Origin: Bacillota bacterium
GTDB lineage: Bacteria; Bacillota; Dehalobacteriia; UBA4068
Direction: 5' to 3'
DNA: 11,054 nucleotides
NCBI GenBank assembly: GCA_017439615.1
Contig: JAFSIU010000098.1
Coordinates: 1 to 11,054, forward strand
Shown here: positions 5,501 through 11,054 of the stretch, piece by piece
Position numbering within the stretch: position 1 is the stretch's first letter
Layout of the letters: each line of letters opens with the position of its first letter
Position numbers and translations under genes: made by a program
Notes under the pieces: model-generated
Seen by the model: the letters and a program-made list of their open reading frames with translations, nothing else
What the model was told of the DNA's origin: nothing
The model's database searches: none

Positions 5501-8083
5501 ATAAGGAGAGGAGCCGATATGACCGCCATTGTTGATATGACGGAAGGGAGATTTTGCATAATCAATGCCGGAAGCGGCAGTAACAGAAATGCTGTCGATC
5601 AAAGAGGAGGGCTTGCCGTCTTTGATATAAAGAGTGAAGAAGCCAACGCCGTCGCCGCTCTTTGCTTTGTCAAAGATACCAACCCAATTGCCGTTTTCAT
5701 CCTGTTTTTCATAAGCGAGCAAATAATTCTTGCGAGCTTCGGCAACTGTGCAGGTAACGGCGCTCATATCATAGCCGTCTGCTGCGGTGAAGCTGACGGT
5801 ATCAGCATCGCCATAACCTGCCAAGAGATCAGCAAAGGCAACACCGCGAACAACAGCGGTTGTTTCGCCGCCCTTGGTCTGATAGGTGTAGGTGCCCTCG
5901 GTTCTAGGCATCATGATGATTTCTGCACGGGTATAATCCTTGCCTGCGATATTGATGACTGCTTCGAGGTCATCACCAACCTTGATGGTGGCAAGACCGG
6001 TGGTGAATTTGGAATTGTTCTTGTCATCGATTGCAAGCTGACCGACATACATGGTCAGGGCTTCTTCTTCGACAACTGCGGTGGGAACATCGGTCTTGCC
6101 TCTTTCGCCGCCTGTTGCCCATGCGATGAGAGCTTCGACTTCGACTGCACCGTCAACGGAATCAGAAGCAAGATTGGGATAATAATATCTTGCATCGGAA
6201 TAATTTACTTTGGGAGCATAGCCATCTGCAGCAATAGCAGTGATGGTGGAGGTGCCGTCATAATTCAAAGCGGCAAGCAAATCTGCGAGATAAACACCTT
6301 CTGCCAAATAAATGCTCTTGGTGCCGGAGGAATTGACAGCGGAATAAATCTGCTGAGCAGTAAGGCCGAGAGCCTTCAAATCTTCGATTGTATAGGATTT
6401 TTCATTAACAATGGTTTCATCAAGAGCAGCGATGCCGCTGCCGGTTACGAGCAGGATGGGCTGATCGGCAGCACCTGCAGCCAAGGCAGCATTGACAGCC
6501 TCGTCAAAACGCATAATGAAAGCTGCAAGATCGGATCTCTTAGCTTCCTGCTGAGGCTTGAAGCTGCCATCGGGATAGCCGCCAACAAGACCGATTGCGC
6601 AAATGGTTTCAACAGCCTCGACTGCCCAATCGCTGATCTTGTCAGCATCGGTGAAGGCAGGAACATCAGTGGTTGCAGGCAGCTCAATGCCATAAACATT
6701 GAGATAGTTTGCCAGCATGACCAGAAGCTGCTCACGAGTGACAGCATCATCGGGACCAAACCAGAAATCGGTATAGCCCTGAGCAATGCCCTTGTCTGCT
6801 GCCCAAGCAACAGGGCTGACATACCAAGCATTATATGCGACGTCGTCAAACTTGTTAGCATAAGTGCCGTCAGCAAAATCGGAGCTGCTCAAGCGAGAAA
6901 GAATGGAAACAACAGTGGCTCTGCTTGCCAATGCGTCGGGCTCAAAGCCTTTGTCAGTGCCATTCATAAGACCAGCTTCTGTTACATAAGCAACAGCATC
7001 GTCATACCATTCACCAGCGGGTTCGGAGGGAGCAACGGGATCAACGGGAGAGGGATCAACGGGAGCAACAGGAGTAGGAGCAACGGGCTCGGAGCCTGCA
7101 GCAGAGGTAATGGTGGAAATCATCTTGGAAGGTTTGAAATCATCACCATAAAGAGTGAAATAGCCACGGGCAGGACCGCCGCCCTTTTCTGCTTCATAAA
7201 CAGCCTCACCGGCCTTTTCATAAGCAAGCATATAGTTTGCAGCCTTCAATTCGGCATAGGTCAGACTGGATTTAACAGCATAACCATCTGCACAGGCAAA
7301 GGACAAAACTGCATTGTCTGCGATTGCATCGCCGATAAGATCAGCAAGCAGAACGCCCTTTACGGTATCATTCTGTTCGCCGGAGGAATTAGTGTAGGTA
7401 TAAGTAGCTTCTGTACGGGGCATAAGCAGGATTTCTGCTCTGGTATAGGCCTTGCCGTCAACAGTCAGCACTGCGGGCAGCTCTTCGCCTGCAAGAATTT
7501 TGACAACGCCCTTGTTGAACAGGGGGTTATTCATATCTGTTACATTGAGCTGACCTGCGATGAGCATAAGCTCTTCGAGAGCTTCAACGGTAGCAGGAAC
7601 TTCAAGATTTCCTCTTTTGCCGCCGGTTGCCCAGGTGAGCATAACAGGAACTTCGACTGCGCCTGCTGCATCATCGTTCACAAAATTGGGATGATAATAG
7701 CGCACATCATTAAGATTGAGAGTTGCATCATAGCCATCTCCTGCGATTGCAGCGATATTGCCATCGCCTGCATAGTTTAAGAGTGCAAGCAGTGCTGCAA
7801 CATCAACACCCTCTGCCTTGTAGACAGATTTGGTGGAAGAAGTGTTGATAGCAGAATAAACTGCCTCCTTGGTGATGCCGAGAGCTTTGAGCTCTTCGAG
7901 AGTATATGCCTTTTCATTGGCGATATTTTCCGTGAGATCGGCAGCAGTTGCTCCGCTCACGAGATCGGTGCCTGTAACGACCAGCACCGGCTGCTCGGCA
8001 GCGATTGCGGCAAAGCTCAGAGAAAGAACGAGCATAATTGCCAGCATAGCAGTCAGCAGCGAAAACCTACAGCGAGTTTTCAT
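2600..8083 (-). CDS. Giant SLH-anchored surface protein with nine sulfite-oxidase-fold-like modules
   Basis: This 1827-residue secreted protein has a signal peptide at residues 1-29. By eye the order is: modules A1 (32-182) and B1 (203-328); a Pro/Val/Ala linker (331-357); three SLH motifs (358-530) that should bind secondary cell wall polymer; A2 (541-702) and B2 (708-835), a clear copy of A1-B1; then C (880-1033), D (1052-1243), E (1268-1447), F (1466-1638) and G (1655-1817). The modules share YxGxxLxxLL (YEGIDLYHIL, YEGIKLYELL, YRGLDLYEFL), a DGY turn (118, 268, 621, 771, 1141 and 1737 region), a LAYxxxGxPL strand and a GGPxxLxIP strand. These features resemble the molybdopterin-binding fold of sulfite oxidase (PF00174-like). 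The Cys that ligates Mo should precede the YxG motif and is absent in every module, so catalysis is unlikely. A DAITGST motif (864-870) resembles flavinylation sites. GGGAGGG (8092-8098) fixes the start. Fold assignment is inference; SLH and secretion are secure. Confidence 0.8.
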   Translation of the reverse strand: MKTRCRFSLLTAMLAIMLVLSLSFAAIAAEQPVLVVTGTDLVSGATAADLTENIANEKAYTLEELKALGITKEAVYSAINTSSTKSVYKAEGVDVAALLALLNYAGDGNIAAIAGDGYDATLNLNDVRYYHPNFVNDDAAGAVEVPVMLTWATGGKRGNLEVPATVEALEELMLIAGQLNVTDMNNPLFNKGVVKILAGEELPAVLTVDGKAYTRAEILLMPRTEATYTYTNSSGEQNDTVKGVLLADLIGDAIADNAVLSFACADGYAVKSSLTYAELKAANYMLAYEKAGEAVYEAEKGGGPARGYFTLYGDDFKPSKMISTITSAAGSEPVAPTPVAPVDPSPVDPVAPSEPAGEWYDDAVAYVTEAGLMNGTDKGFEPDALASRATVVSILSRLSSSDFADGTYANKFDDVAYNAWYVSPVAWAADKGIAQGYTDFWFGPDDAVTREQLLVMLANYLNVYGIELPATTDVPAFTDADKISDWAVEAVETICAIGLVGGYPDGSFKPQQEAKRSDLAAFIMRFDEAVNAALAAGAADQPILLVTGSGIAALDETIVNEKSYTIEDLKALGLTAQQIYSAVNSSGTKSIYLAEGVYLADLLAALNYDGTSTITAIAADGYAPKVNYSDARYYYPNLASDSVDGAVEVEALIAWATGGERGKTDVPTAVVEEEALTMYVGQLAIDDKNNSKFTTGLATIKVGDDLEAVINIAGKDYTRAEIIMMPRTEGTYTYQTKGGETTAVVRGVAFADLLAGYGDADTVSFTAADGYDMSAVTCTVAEARKNYLLAYEKQDENGNWVGIFDKAKSGDGVGFFTLYIKDGKPSSLIDSISVTAASGIDYAKSPFRHINNGGHIGSSPYNIDAITGSTLTVEGPGMTKSVPLSIREVENQNAGTVRKAYTDVNGELLYEGIDLYHILYGMTSGDNGIVTTDKAYKVTLKNRNRVNIAEFTLEQIKAAHEAGNPILVAYGTGFVDGSAAAPFVFDDAVGSIPGLYNEDGCIKLVYDHAAVEGDLNPDYDKFLSMAYIYVSEEFTPGFKHNVAPYDDPDMSQYILTIAGEEIGREINLTVDQIEALVEYDAQGNLVPGSLGHRDLYSLTNTTYWYVNEYEGIKLYELLKYLGLDPEADMATQVTFNAYDGYKSADSFTLAELSNPDLFGYYEKAAEDINDGKYVSDADDLLRTGFPVLLCYGVNGYPYTLNTSNEGYLSGLSNDGGPFRIIFGKREYSHVNGSNQIQKVQEVLVGADTYEYSSHKYSDKAVFNALVDEKLTVTVKGDDGTLLKDNVVFTVGQLEDLVYGEVTAQAANAAQNKAYYEFEKGGEQYSDLYEGIDLNYFLTKVIEIPGIKGTITFTNAEGEELVVSIEEALALGKNEQSGVDGLGATIAYAKNGTPLVYDKKSEGFEKKFEVADGISLTVQNSGGPLALLIPATEGREAMSLGNLVAIDVNLEADKYAHLSGAYEALGAATLTVSGSGTTLTDAKVFTVADLEGKQTIAKTAVYSFLNKKGKVSEARYRGLDLYEFLRSTDVGLRSNAEKVIVTSTDNNVYEFTVSELMKRDYVNTVSGAADLTIMLAYGSAAADNADAEDGLPLVAEDTDAGYVEAYDNAGGPLMLIIPQVDAEDVNRSKCVKQVASIEVTASALDSWKHSVSDIYAAYNDFEFTFEVKNSDGSASWSKVYKLSELEAMEAVIVRDDYVWVGQHAHEGLMIWAFIMQEAGNIVGIDNPSAITAFAKDGYSKEFISIWGLEEVQNGVKDSATGNRKHIILAYSQDGLPLVPSEGDEGYSGLAGNGYGPIRVIAHENQGACNKNVNKLVVTLNGTDPISFK
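6494..7012 (-). other. Three internal SLH motifs of the giant protein
   Basis: Residues 358-530 contain three SLH repeats: EWYDDAVAYVTEAGLMNGTD with DALASRATVVSILSRL; FDDVAYNAWYVSPVAWAADK with GIAQGYTDFWFGPDDAVTRE; and FTDADKISDWAVEAVETICA with GLVGGYPDGSFKPQQEAKRS. The TRE/SRA/KRS tails are the usual ligand-binding position of SLH domains. SLH triplets normally sit at a protein end; here they lie between two duplicated halves. Confidence 0.85.
7013..7093 (-). repeat. Low-complexity Pro-rich linker with short tandem DNA repeats
   Basis: Residues 331-357 read SEPVAPTPVAPVDPSPVDPV followed by APSEPAG. At the DNA level this is a set of imperfect repeats of ggatcaacgggag and ggagcaacggg. It joins module B1 to the SLH triplet and is a likely site of length variation between strains. 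Confidence 0.75.
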
Positions 8084-8114
8084 AATCTGGACCCTCCCAT
8101 TAAATTTTTATAAA

Positions 8115-8143
8115 AAAAGCTTATCCGCGCAGGATAAGCTTTT
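8115..8143 (-). terminator. Intrinsic terminator in the leader of the giant SLH gene (probable attenuator)
   Basis: A perfect 12-bp stem (arms 8115-8126 and 8132-8143) with a five-base loop is followed on the minus strand by seven T. It stands downstream of the only good promoter (8288-8316) and 14 bases before the GGGAGGG ribosome binding site. It would therefore stop most transcripts before the gene unless its formation is prevented. No gene upstream needs it, because the peptidase has its own terminator at 8398-8427. Confidence 0.75.
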
Positions 8144-8281
8144 AATAGCGGATTCCTTTCCTGCAAGATGCGAAAGCATTTCTGCTCTCACCTTGGCGAC
8201 CATATTGTCATAGCCCAGCCACAATGATTCGGAATATGTATTATTTTTTCACAAAATCTAATAAAAACTTTTTATTATACG
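8144..8281 (-). promoter_or_regulatory. Structured leader RNA, riboswitch-like, class not recognised
   Basis: The transcript from about 8281 can form an outer helix ATTCC/GGAAT (8231-8235 with 8152-8156) enclosing two hairpins: ATTGT/ACAAT (8221-8225 with 8204-8208) and GCAGAAATGC with GCATCTTGC around a UUUC loop (8163-8185). Two segments of the leader can also pair with the terminator arms: GCAGGA (8159-8164) with TCCTGC (8129-8134), and ATCCGC (8148-8153) with GCGGAT (8123-8128). This is the layout of an aptamer with an expression platform. It matches no riboswitch consensus known to me (TPP, SAM, cobalamin, c-di-GMP, c-di-AMP, T-box were considered). It could instead be a small terminated RNA. 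A 31-codon ORF (8108-8203) overlaps it but has no ribosome binding site. Confidence 0.5.
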
Positions 8282-8287
8282 GTTTAT

Positions 8288-8316
8288 ATTATATTATAAA
8301 ATTTTCTTCTTGTCAA
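8288..8316 (-). promoter_or_regulatory. Perfect consensus SigA promoter for the giant SLH gene
   Basis: On the minus strand TTGACA (8311-8316), exactly 17 bases, then TATAAT (8288-8293): a full consensus match in AT-rich surroundings. Transcription would start near 8281, about 200 nt before the ATG at 8083. This implies strong expression, limited only by the downstream terminator in the leader. Confidence 0.85.
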
Positions 8317-8397
8317 ATTGATATAAAACTAATAAGCTATATAAAACTGCAGAAAGATGCCACCTTCAATCTGTCCTGTAAAATTTCGAAAAAGAAA

Positions 8398-8427
8398 AAA
8401 CGGAAGCTTTTTCATAAGCTTCCGTTT
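8398..8427 (-). terminator. Intrinsic terminator of the M23 peptidase gene
   Basis: A perfect 12-bp stem (arms 8398-8409 and 8416-8427, aaacggaagctt and its complement) with a six-base loop is followed on the minus strand by TTTTTTCTTTTTCG. It lies about 50 bases past the stop codon at 8478. Confidence 0.85.
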
Positions 8428-8477
8428 AAGTTTTATCAAGAAAACCGGGATTTGTGTTTATGCCGTTAGTTCACAAA

Positions 8478-9965
8478 TCAAGGCAAATACCACAAGGCAT
8501 TAAAAGCAACCTGATCGATGCGGACCTCAACATGCAGATGCGGACCTGTGGAGCGACCGGTGTTGCCGGAAAGACCGATCACATCACCCTGCTTGACAAC
8601 ATCGCCCAATGCGACCTTACGCTTGGAAAGATGTGCATACCAGGTCTCGACTCCATCACCGTGATCAATTTTGATCAAATTGCCATAAGCAGATTCTCTT
8701 TCCGAAAGAACGACCACGCCATCAGCCATTGCCTTGACCTCGGTACCTGTATTAACTGCGATATCCAGACCGGTGTGGATGCCGGTGGAGCGCTTTTTAC
8801 CAAATGAATCGGTGATGATGCCTGTCAGCGGCCAAATAAATTCCTGTTCAATATCAACCTTGGTCTTGCCGAGAGTACGGTTGAAATAGCGTGCCGCAAC
8901 AACAGTTTTGGTACCTCTTTCAATAACATAATCACTGACAGCGACCAAAACCTCTGTATCATCCAGCTCATTGGAAATGACCTTGCCATTGACTTCGGTT
9001 ACAGTGAAGGTATTCTTATTAACACCATCGACACCTTCCTGAAGCACGGTTTCAATGCCACGATAGACATCAGGGTTATCGACCTTCTGTGTTTCAAAAG
9101 GAATGGTCTCCATAGAAGCGGTGGTGCGGGTCAAAATAACATTGACAGCATTTTCTTCGGGAGTGAGAGCAACTCTTTCACCCTTATGAAGCTCTTCTGT
9201 GTTCAATGCGGGATTGAGACCATGCAGCTCAACATAATCAATATTGAAGCGCTGTGCCACGCTCAAAAGAGTTTCGTTATCCTGCTCAACGATATATTCA
9301 TCGGAAGGGATCTTGGCATTGAGAAGATATTCATAGCCTTCATCGACAGGCATAATATCCTCTAAGAAGATAGAAACGGGCTTGATCTCGATTTTTTCAG
9401 CAAAAGCAATGGAGGTGATCTCTTCTTTACCCTCAGCATAATTATTCAGCACTGCATTCAGGATAAGCTTGGCATCATCATAGGTATCAACAGCGAAAAA
9501 GAATTTATCATTGACATAAATCGCATTTGCATCTGTAACAGGAGTAAGCATTTCATGAACGGTTTCGGCGGCTGCTTCTGCCGTGATGCAGGTAGATTCA
9601 TTGACAGCTACCTGTTCAACATGAACCTCTTCACAAAAATCCAGAGAACGGGAATGAATATCACAAAGCTCTGCCTTATATTCCTCAACAACTGCCATAG
9701 CCTCTTCTTCAGAAGTGAAAAGGCCTGCGCTTTTACCGTCAATAGTCAGGTTGTAAGCAAAAAGCTCTGTGGAGACATATTCCGAAGCGCCAAAAACAGC
9801 AGAAGAAAAACAGGTAAGCACAATTAAGGCTGTGAAAACAGCCTTCAGCTTACCGAATTTCTTTTTCTTTGCTGTCCTTTCTTCAGTCAAGACAGCTTCT
9901 TCGGGCGCTTCTGTTTCAAGAACCTCGATGTCAAGCCCTTTTAAATTACTGTCAAAAATATCCAT
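8478..9965 (-). CDS. Membrane-anchored LysM-G5-M23 peptidoglycan peptidase
   Basis: This 495-residue cell-wall hydrolase or morphogenesis factor has a short acidic cytoplasmic N-terminus (1-31), a KKKK stop-transfer patch (33-36) and one membrane helix (about 40-60), so it is anchored with its bulk outside. Residues 65-205 form an unassigned region with two similar halves around LTIDGKSAGLFTSEEEAMAV and FFFAVDTYDDAKLILNAVLN. A LysM domain (223-267, YIVEQDNETLLSVAQRFNID) should bind N-acetylglucosamine chains. A G5 domain (about 278-352) follows. The C-terminal M23/LytM domain (378-495) has all zinc ligands and catalytic residues: H397 and D401 (HTGLD), H445 (YAHL), and H476 and H478 (GPHLHVE). 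It should therefore be an active endopeptidase cleaving peptide cross-links. This domain order is common in clostridial M23 proteins. The start at 9965 is supported by AAAGG (9972-9976). The gene has its own promoter and terminator. Confidence 0.9.
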   Translation of the reverse strand: MDIFDSNLKGLDIEVLETEAPEEAVLTEERTAKKKKFGKLKAVFTALIVLTCFSSAVFGASEYVSTELFAYNLTIDGKSAGLFTSEEEAMAVVEEYKAELCDIHSRSLDFCEEVHVEQVAVNESTCITAEAAAETVHEMLTPVTDANAIYVNDKFFFAVDTYDDAKLILNAVLNNYAEGKEEITSIAFAEKIEIKPVSIFLEDIMPVDEGYEYLLNAKIPSDEYIVEQDNETLLSVAQRFNIDYVELHGLNPALNTEELHKGERVALTPEENAVNVILTRTTASMETIPFETQKVDNPDVYRGIETVLQEGVDGVNKNTFTVTEVNGKVISNELDDTEVLVAVSDYVIERGTKTVVAARYFNRTLGKTKVDIEQEFIWPLTGIITDSFGKKRSTGIHTGLDIAVNTGTEVKAMADGVVVLSERESAYGNLIKIDHGDGVETWYAHLSKRKVALGDVVKQGDVIGLSGNTGRSTGPHLHVEVRIDQVAFNALWYLP

Positions 9966-9984
9966 AAACTACCTTTCGGATAAA

Positions 9985-10004
9985 ACAAGGGATATGTTCC
10001 TTGT
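9985..10004 (-). repeat. Small hairpin before the M23 peptidase ribosome binding site
   Basis: ACAAGG (9985-9990) and CCTTGT (9999-10004) form a 6-bp stem with an eight-base loop in the peptidase 5' untranslated region, eight bases upstream of the ribosome binding site. No T-run follows. It may affect transcript stability or be chance. Confidence 0.3.
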
Positions 10005-10060
10005 GATTTATTATATAAAAATATAAATAAAAGTTTCTGGGATGGTTAAAGACCTTTAAT

Positions 10061-10089
10061 ATAATACCACAAGTCAAGAAAAAATGCAA
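10061..10089 (-). promoter_or_regulatory. Probable promoter of the M23 peptidase gene
   Basis: On the minus strand TTGCAT (10084-10089), 17 bases, then TATTAT (10061-10066). Transcription would start near 10054, with a leader of about 90 nt. A second TTGACT (10071-10076) lies inside the spacer but has no -10 box at the right distance. Confidence 0.5.
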
Positions 10090-10145
10090 CCCCTTTGAGC
10101 AGGCATTTTTCTCGGCGCTTTTCTAAAAATGTTAAAAAATCACAT

Positions 10146-10184
10146 TAAAAGTTTTTTTGCAGAATTTTTGCGAAAAAACTTTTA
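10146..10184. repeat. Long AT-rich inverted repeat between the permease terminator and the peptidase promoter
   Basis: The arms 10146-10163 and 10167-10184 pair over 18 positions around a three-base loop. On a plus-strand RNA the two imperfect positions are G-U wobbles; on a minus-strand RNA they become A-C mismatches. It is not followed by a T-run on the minus strand. The rest of 9986-10254 holds only the peptidase promoter and no ORF that looks real. Confidence 0.5.
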
Positions 10185-10254
10185 TAACCAATCGTCAAGA
10201 TTTGGTGTTTTTCTGTTAAATTTGTCTGAAAATATCCATATATTGTGTTGACAA

Positions 10255-10285
10255 AAAAGGAACCGACAATTTGTCGGTTCCTTTT
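10255..10285 (-). terminator. Intrinsic terminator of the purine permease gene
   Basis: A perfect 14-bp stem (arms 10255-10268 and 10272-10285, core ggaaccgaca) with a three-base loop is followed on the minus strand by TTTTTTGTC. Four T continue on the plus strand as well, so it might work in both directions. It begins 46 bases after the stop codon at 10332. Confidence 0.85.
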
Positions 10286-10331
10286 ATTTTGGATCGGTTT
10301 TCTTCTATATTTATATAATTTCTTCCGAAAA

Positions 10332-11054
10332 TTAAGCAACAACGAAGAATTTGAGCAGGAAGAGGAGAGAAATGACATAAGTAAGAACGGAAACTTCCTT
10401 TGCCTTGCCGGAGAAGACCTTGACGAAGGTGTAGGAGATGAGGCCCAAGCCGATTGCATGACCGATGGAGCTGGAAATAGGCATACCGATAAGCATCAAA
10501 GCAACGGGAAGCATCTGGTCCATATCGTCAAAGTTGACCTTCTTAAGACCCATGAGCATAAGAACACCAACATAGATCAAAGCGGCAGAGGTAGCTGCAG
10601 CAGGAATGATAGCTGCGATAGGAGCGATGAAGATGCAGGCGAGGAAGATAACGCCTGTGGTCAATGCAGTAAGACCGGTGCGGCCGCCTGCTTCAACGCC
10701 GGAAGCGGATTCGATGAAGGTGGTAACGGTGGAGGTACCGGTGCAAGCACCAACAGTGGTACCGACAGCGTCAGCCAGGAGAGCCTGCTTCATCTGAGGC
10801 ATGCTACCCTTTTCATCCAGCATATCTGCACGGGATGCAGTACCAACGAGAGTGCCGATGGTGTCGAACATATCGATCATGCAGAAGGTGATGATAAGGG
10901 TGATAACGGTGAACCAGCCGATATCCAACAATGCTGCAAAGTTGAACTTAAAGAAGGTAACATTGAACATATCAGCAAAGGGAGGAACGAAGGATGCGGT
11001 TGCCAGGGAGGCGAAGGGATTGGTGCCGAGGAAGATTGCCTGGCCTGCCCAATA
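10332..11054 (-). CDS. NCS2-family purine permease, AzgA/PbuG type (C-terminal 240 residues)
   Basis: This is an inner-membrane symporter expected to take up adenine, guanine or hypoxanthine. The frame is open to the right edge, so the gene continues beyond the window and its start is not here. It begins YWAGQAIFLGTNPFASLATA. The ATG at 10970 is internal. Family landmarks are FDTIGTLVGTASRADMLDEK, the signature GTSTVTTFIESASGVEAGGR with TGLTAL, then FIAPIAAIIPAAATSAALIY, all typical of the AzgA subfamily (COG2252), whose members are about 430-460 residues long. Roughly six hydrophobic segments are visible, ending in a helix (YVISLLFLLKFFVVA) at the extreme C-terminus. PbuG, PbuO and AdeP-type substrates cannot be told apart from this part, so no symbol is given. 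A terminator follows. The gene is not co-transcribed with the peptidase. Confidence 0.92.
   Translation of the reverse strand, partial: YWAGQAIFLGTNPFASLATASFVPPFADMFNVTFFKFNFAALLDIGWFTVITLIITFCMIDMFDTIGTLVGTASRADMLDEKGSMPQMKQALLADAVGTTVGACTGTSTVTTFIESASGVEAGGRTGLTALTTGVIFLACIFIAPIAAIIPAAATSAALIYVGVLMLMGLKKVNFDDMDQMLPVALMLIGMPISSSIGHAIGLGLISYTFVKVFSGKAKEVSVLTYVISLLFLLKFFVVA

Noticed and set aside
3140..7780. Very long open frame (1546 codons) on the plus strand
   Set aside because: It is exactly antiparallel, codon for codon, to the giant SLH gene and has no signal, motif or ribosome binding site. It is explained by absence of TTA, CTA and TCA codons in the real gene.
8144..8281. Known riboswitch or T-box in the giant-gene leader
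   Set aside because: None of the consensus blocks I know (TPP, SAM, cobalamin, c-di-GMP, c-di-AMP, glycine, THF, T-box) is present, so only an unnamed structured leader is claimed.
8224..8469. 81-codon plus-strand ORF between the giant gene and the peptidase
   Set aside because: It is Lys/Phe-rich low-complexity sequence running through a minus-strand promoter and terminator, without a ribosome binding site.
10145..10459. 104-codon minus-strand ORF overlapping the permease end and its terminator
   Set aside because: It overlaps the permease gene out of frame and includes the terminator and the AT-rich inverted repeat; there is no coding signal.
1..11054. CRISPR arrays, insertion sequences, tRNA or rRNA genes
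   Set aside because: No regularly spaced repeats, transposase-like ORFs, terminal inverted repeats with target duplications, or tRNA/rRNA-like segments were seen.

Overview
The window reads as about 11 kb of a Bacillota (Firmicutes) chromosome, most likely from an anaerobic gut-type clostridial or negativicute lineage. The evidence is S-layer homology (SLH) motifs, a copper-amine-oxidase-type stalk domain, a LysM-G5-M23 peptidase, strong AAGGAGG-type ribosome binding sites, and near-consensus housekeeping promoters with hairpin-plus-T-run terminators. Every convincing gene is on the minus strand. The three internal genes each appear to have their own promoter and terminator, so this looks like a series of single-gene transcription units rather than one operon.

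Right to left, in the direction of transcription: (1) the C-terminal 240 residues of an AzgA/PbuG-type purine permease, running off the right edge and closed by a terminator at 10255-10285. (2) A membrane-anchored LysM-G5-M23 peptidase (8478-9965) with promoter and terminator. (3) A perfect TTGACA-N17-TATAAT promoter, then a leader of about 200 nt ending in an intrinsic terminator just before (4) a very large secreted surface protein (1827 aa, 2600-8083). That protein has three SLH motifs in its interior and, by eye, nine modules resembling the sulfite-oxidase-type molybdopterin-binding fold but without the metal-binding cysteine. (5) A secreted protein (782-2452) with seven Reg_prop propeller repeats and a C-terminal stalk domain. 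(6) A long AT-rich intergenic stretch carrying a promoter and a structured leader, then (7) the first ~44 codons of a Tat-exported lipoprotein (start at 237).

At the left edge the Tat lipoprotein reading frame joins, out of frame, the C-terminus of a penicillin-binding protein 2 of Bacteroidota type (1-106). This is probably an assembly chimera or breakpoint, so the first ~110 bases should not be trusted as contiguous with the rest.

The theme of the locus is the cell envelope: a surface-anchored giant protein, a secreted propeller, an exported lipoprotein and a peptidoglycan hydrolase. The strongest candidates for something undescribed are the nine-module SLH protein, which may act as a ligand-binding or scaffold protein built from pseudo-molybdoenzyme domains, and the riboswitch-like leader in front of it. 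No functional link between the neighbouring units is proved by the sequence; co-orientation and shared surface location are the only evidence.
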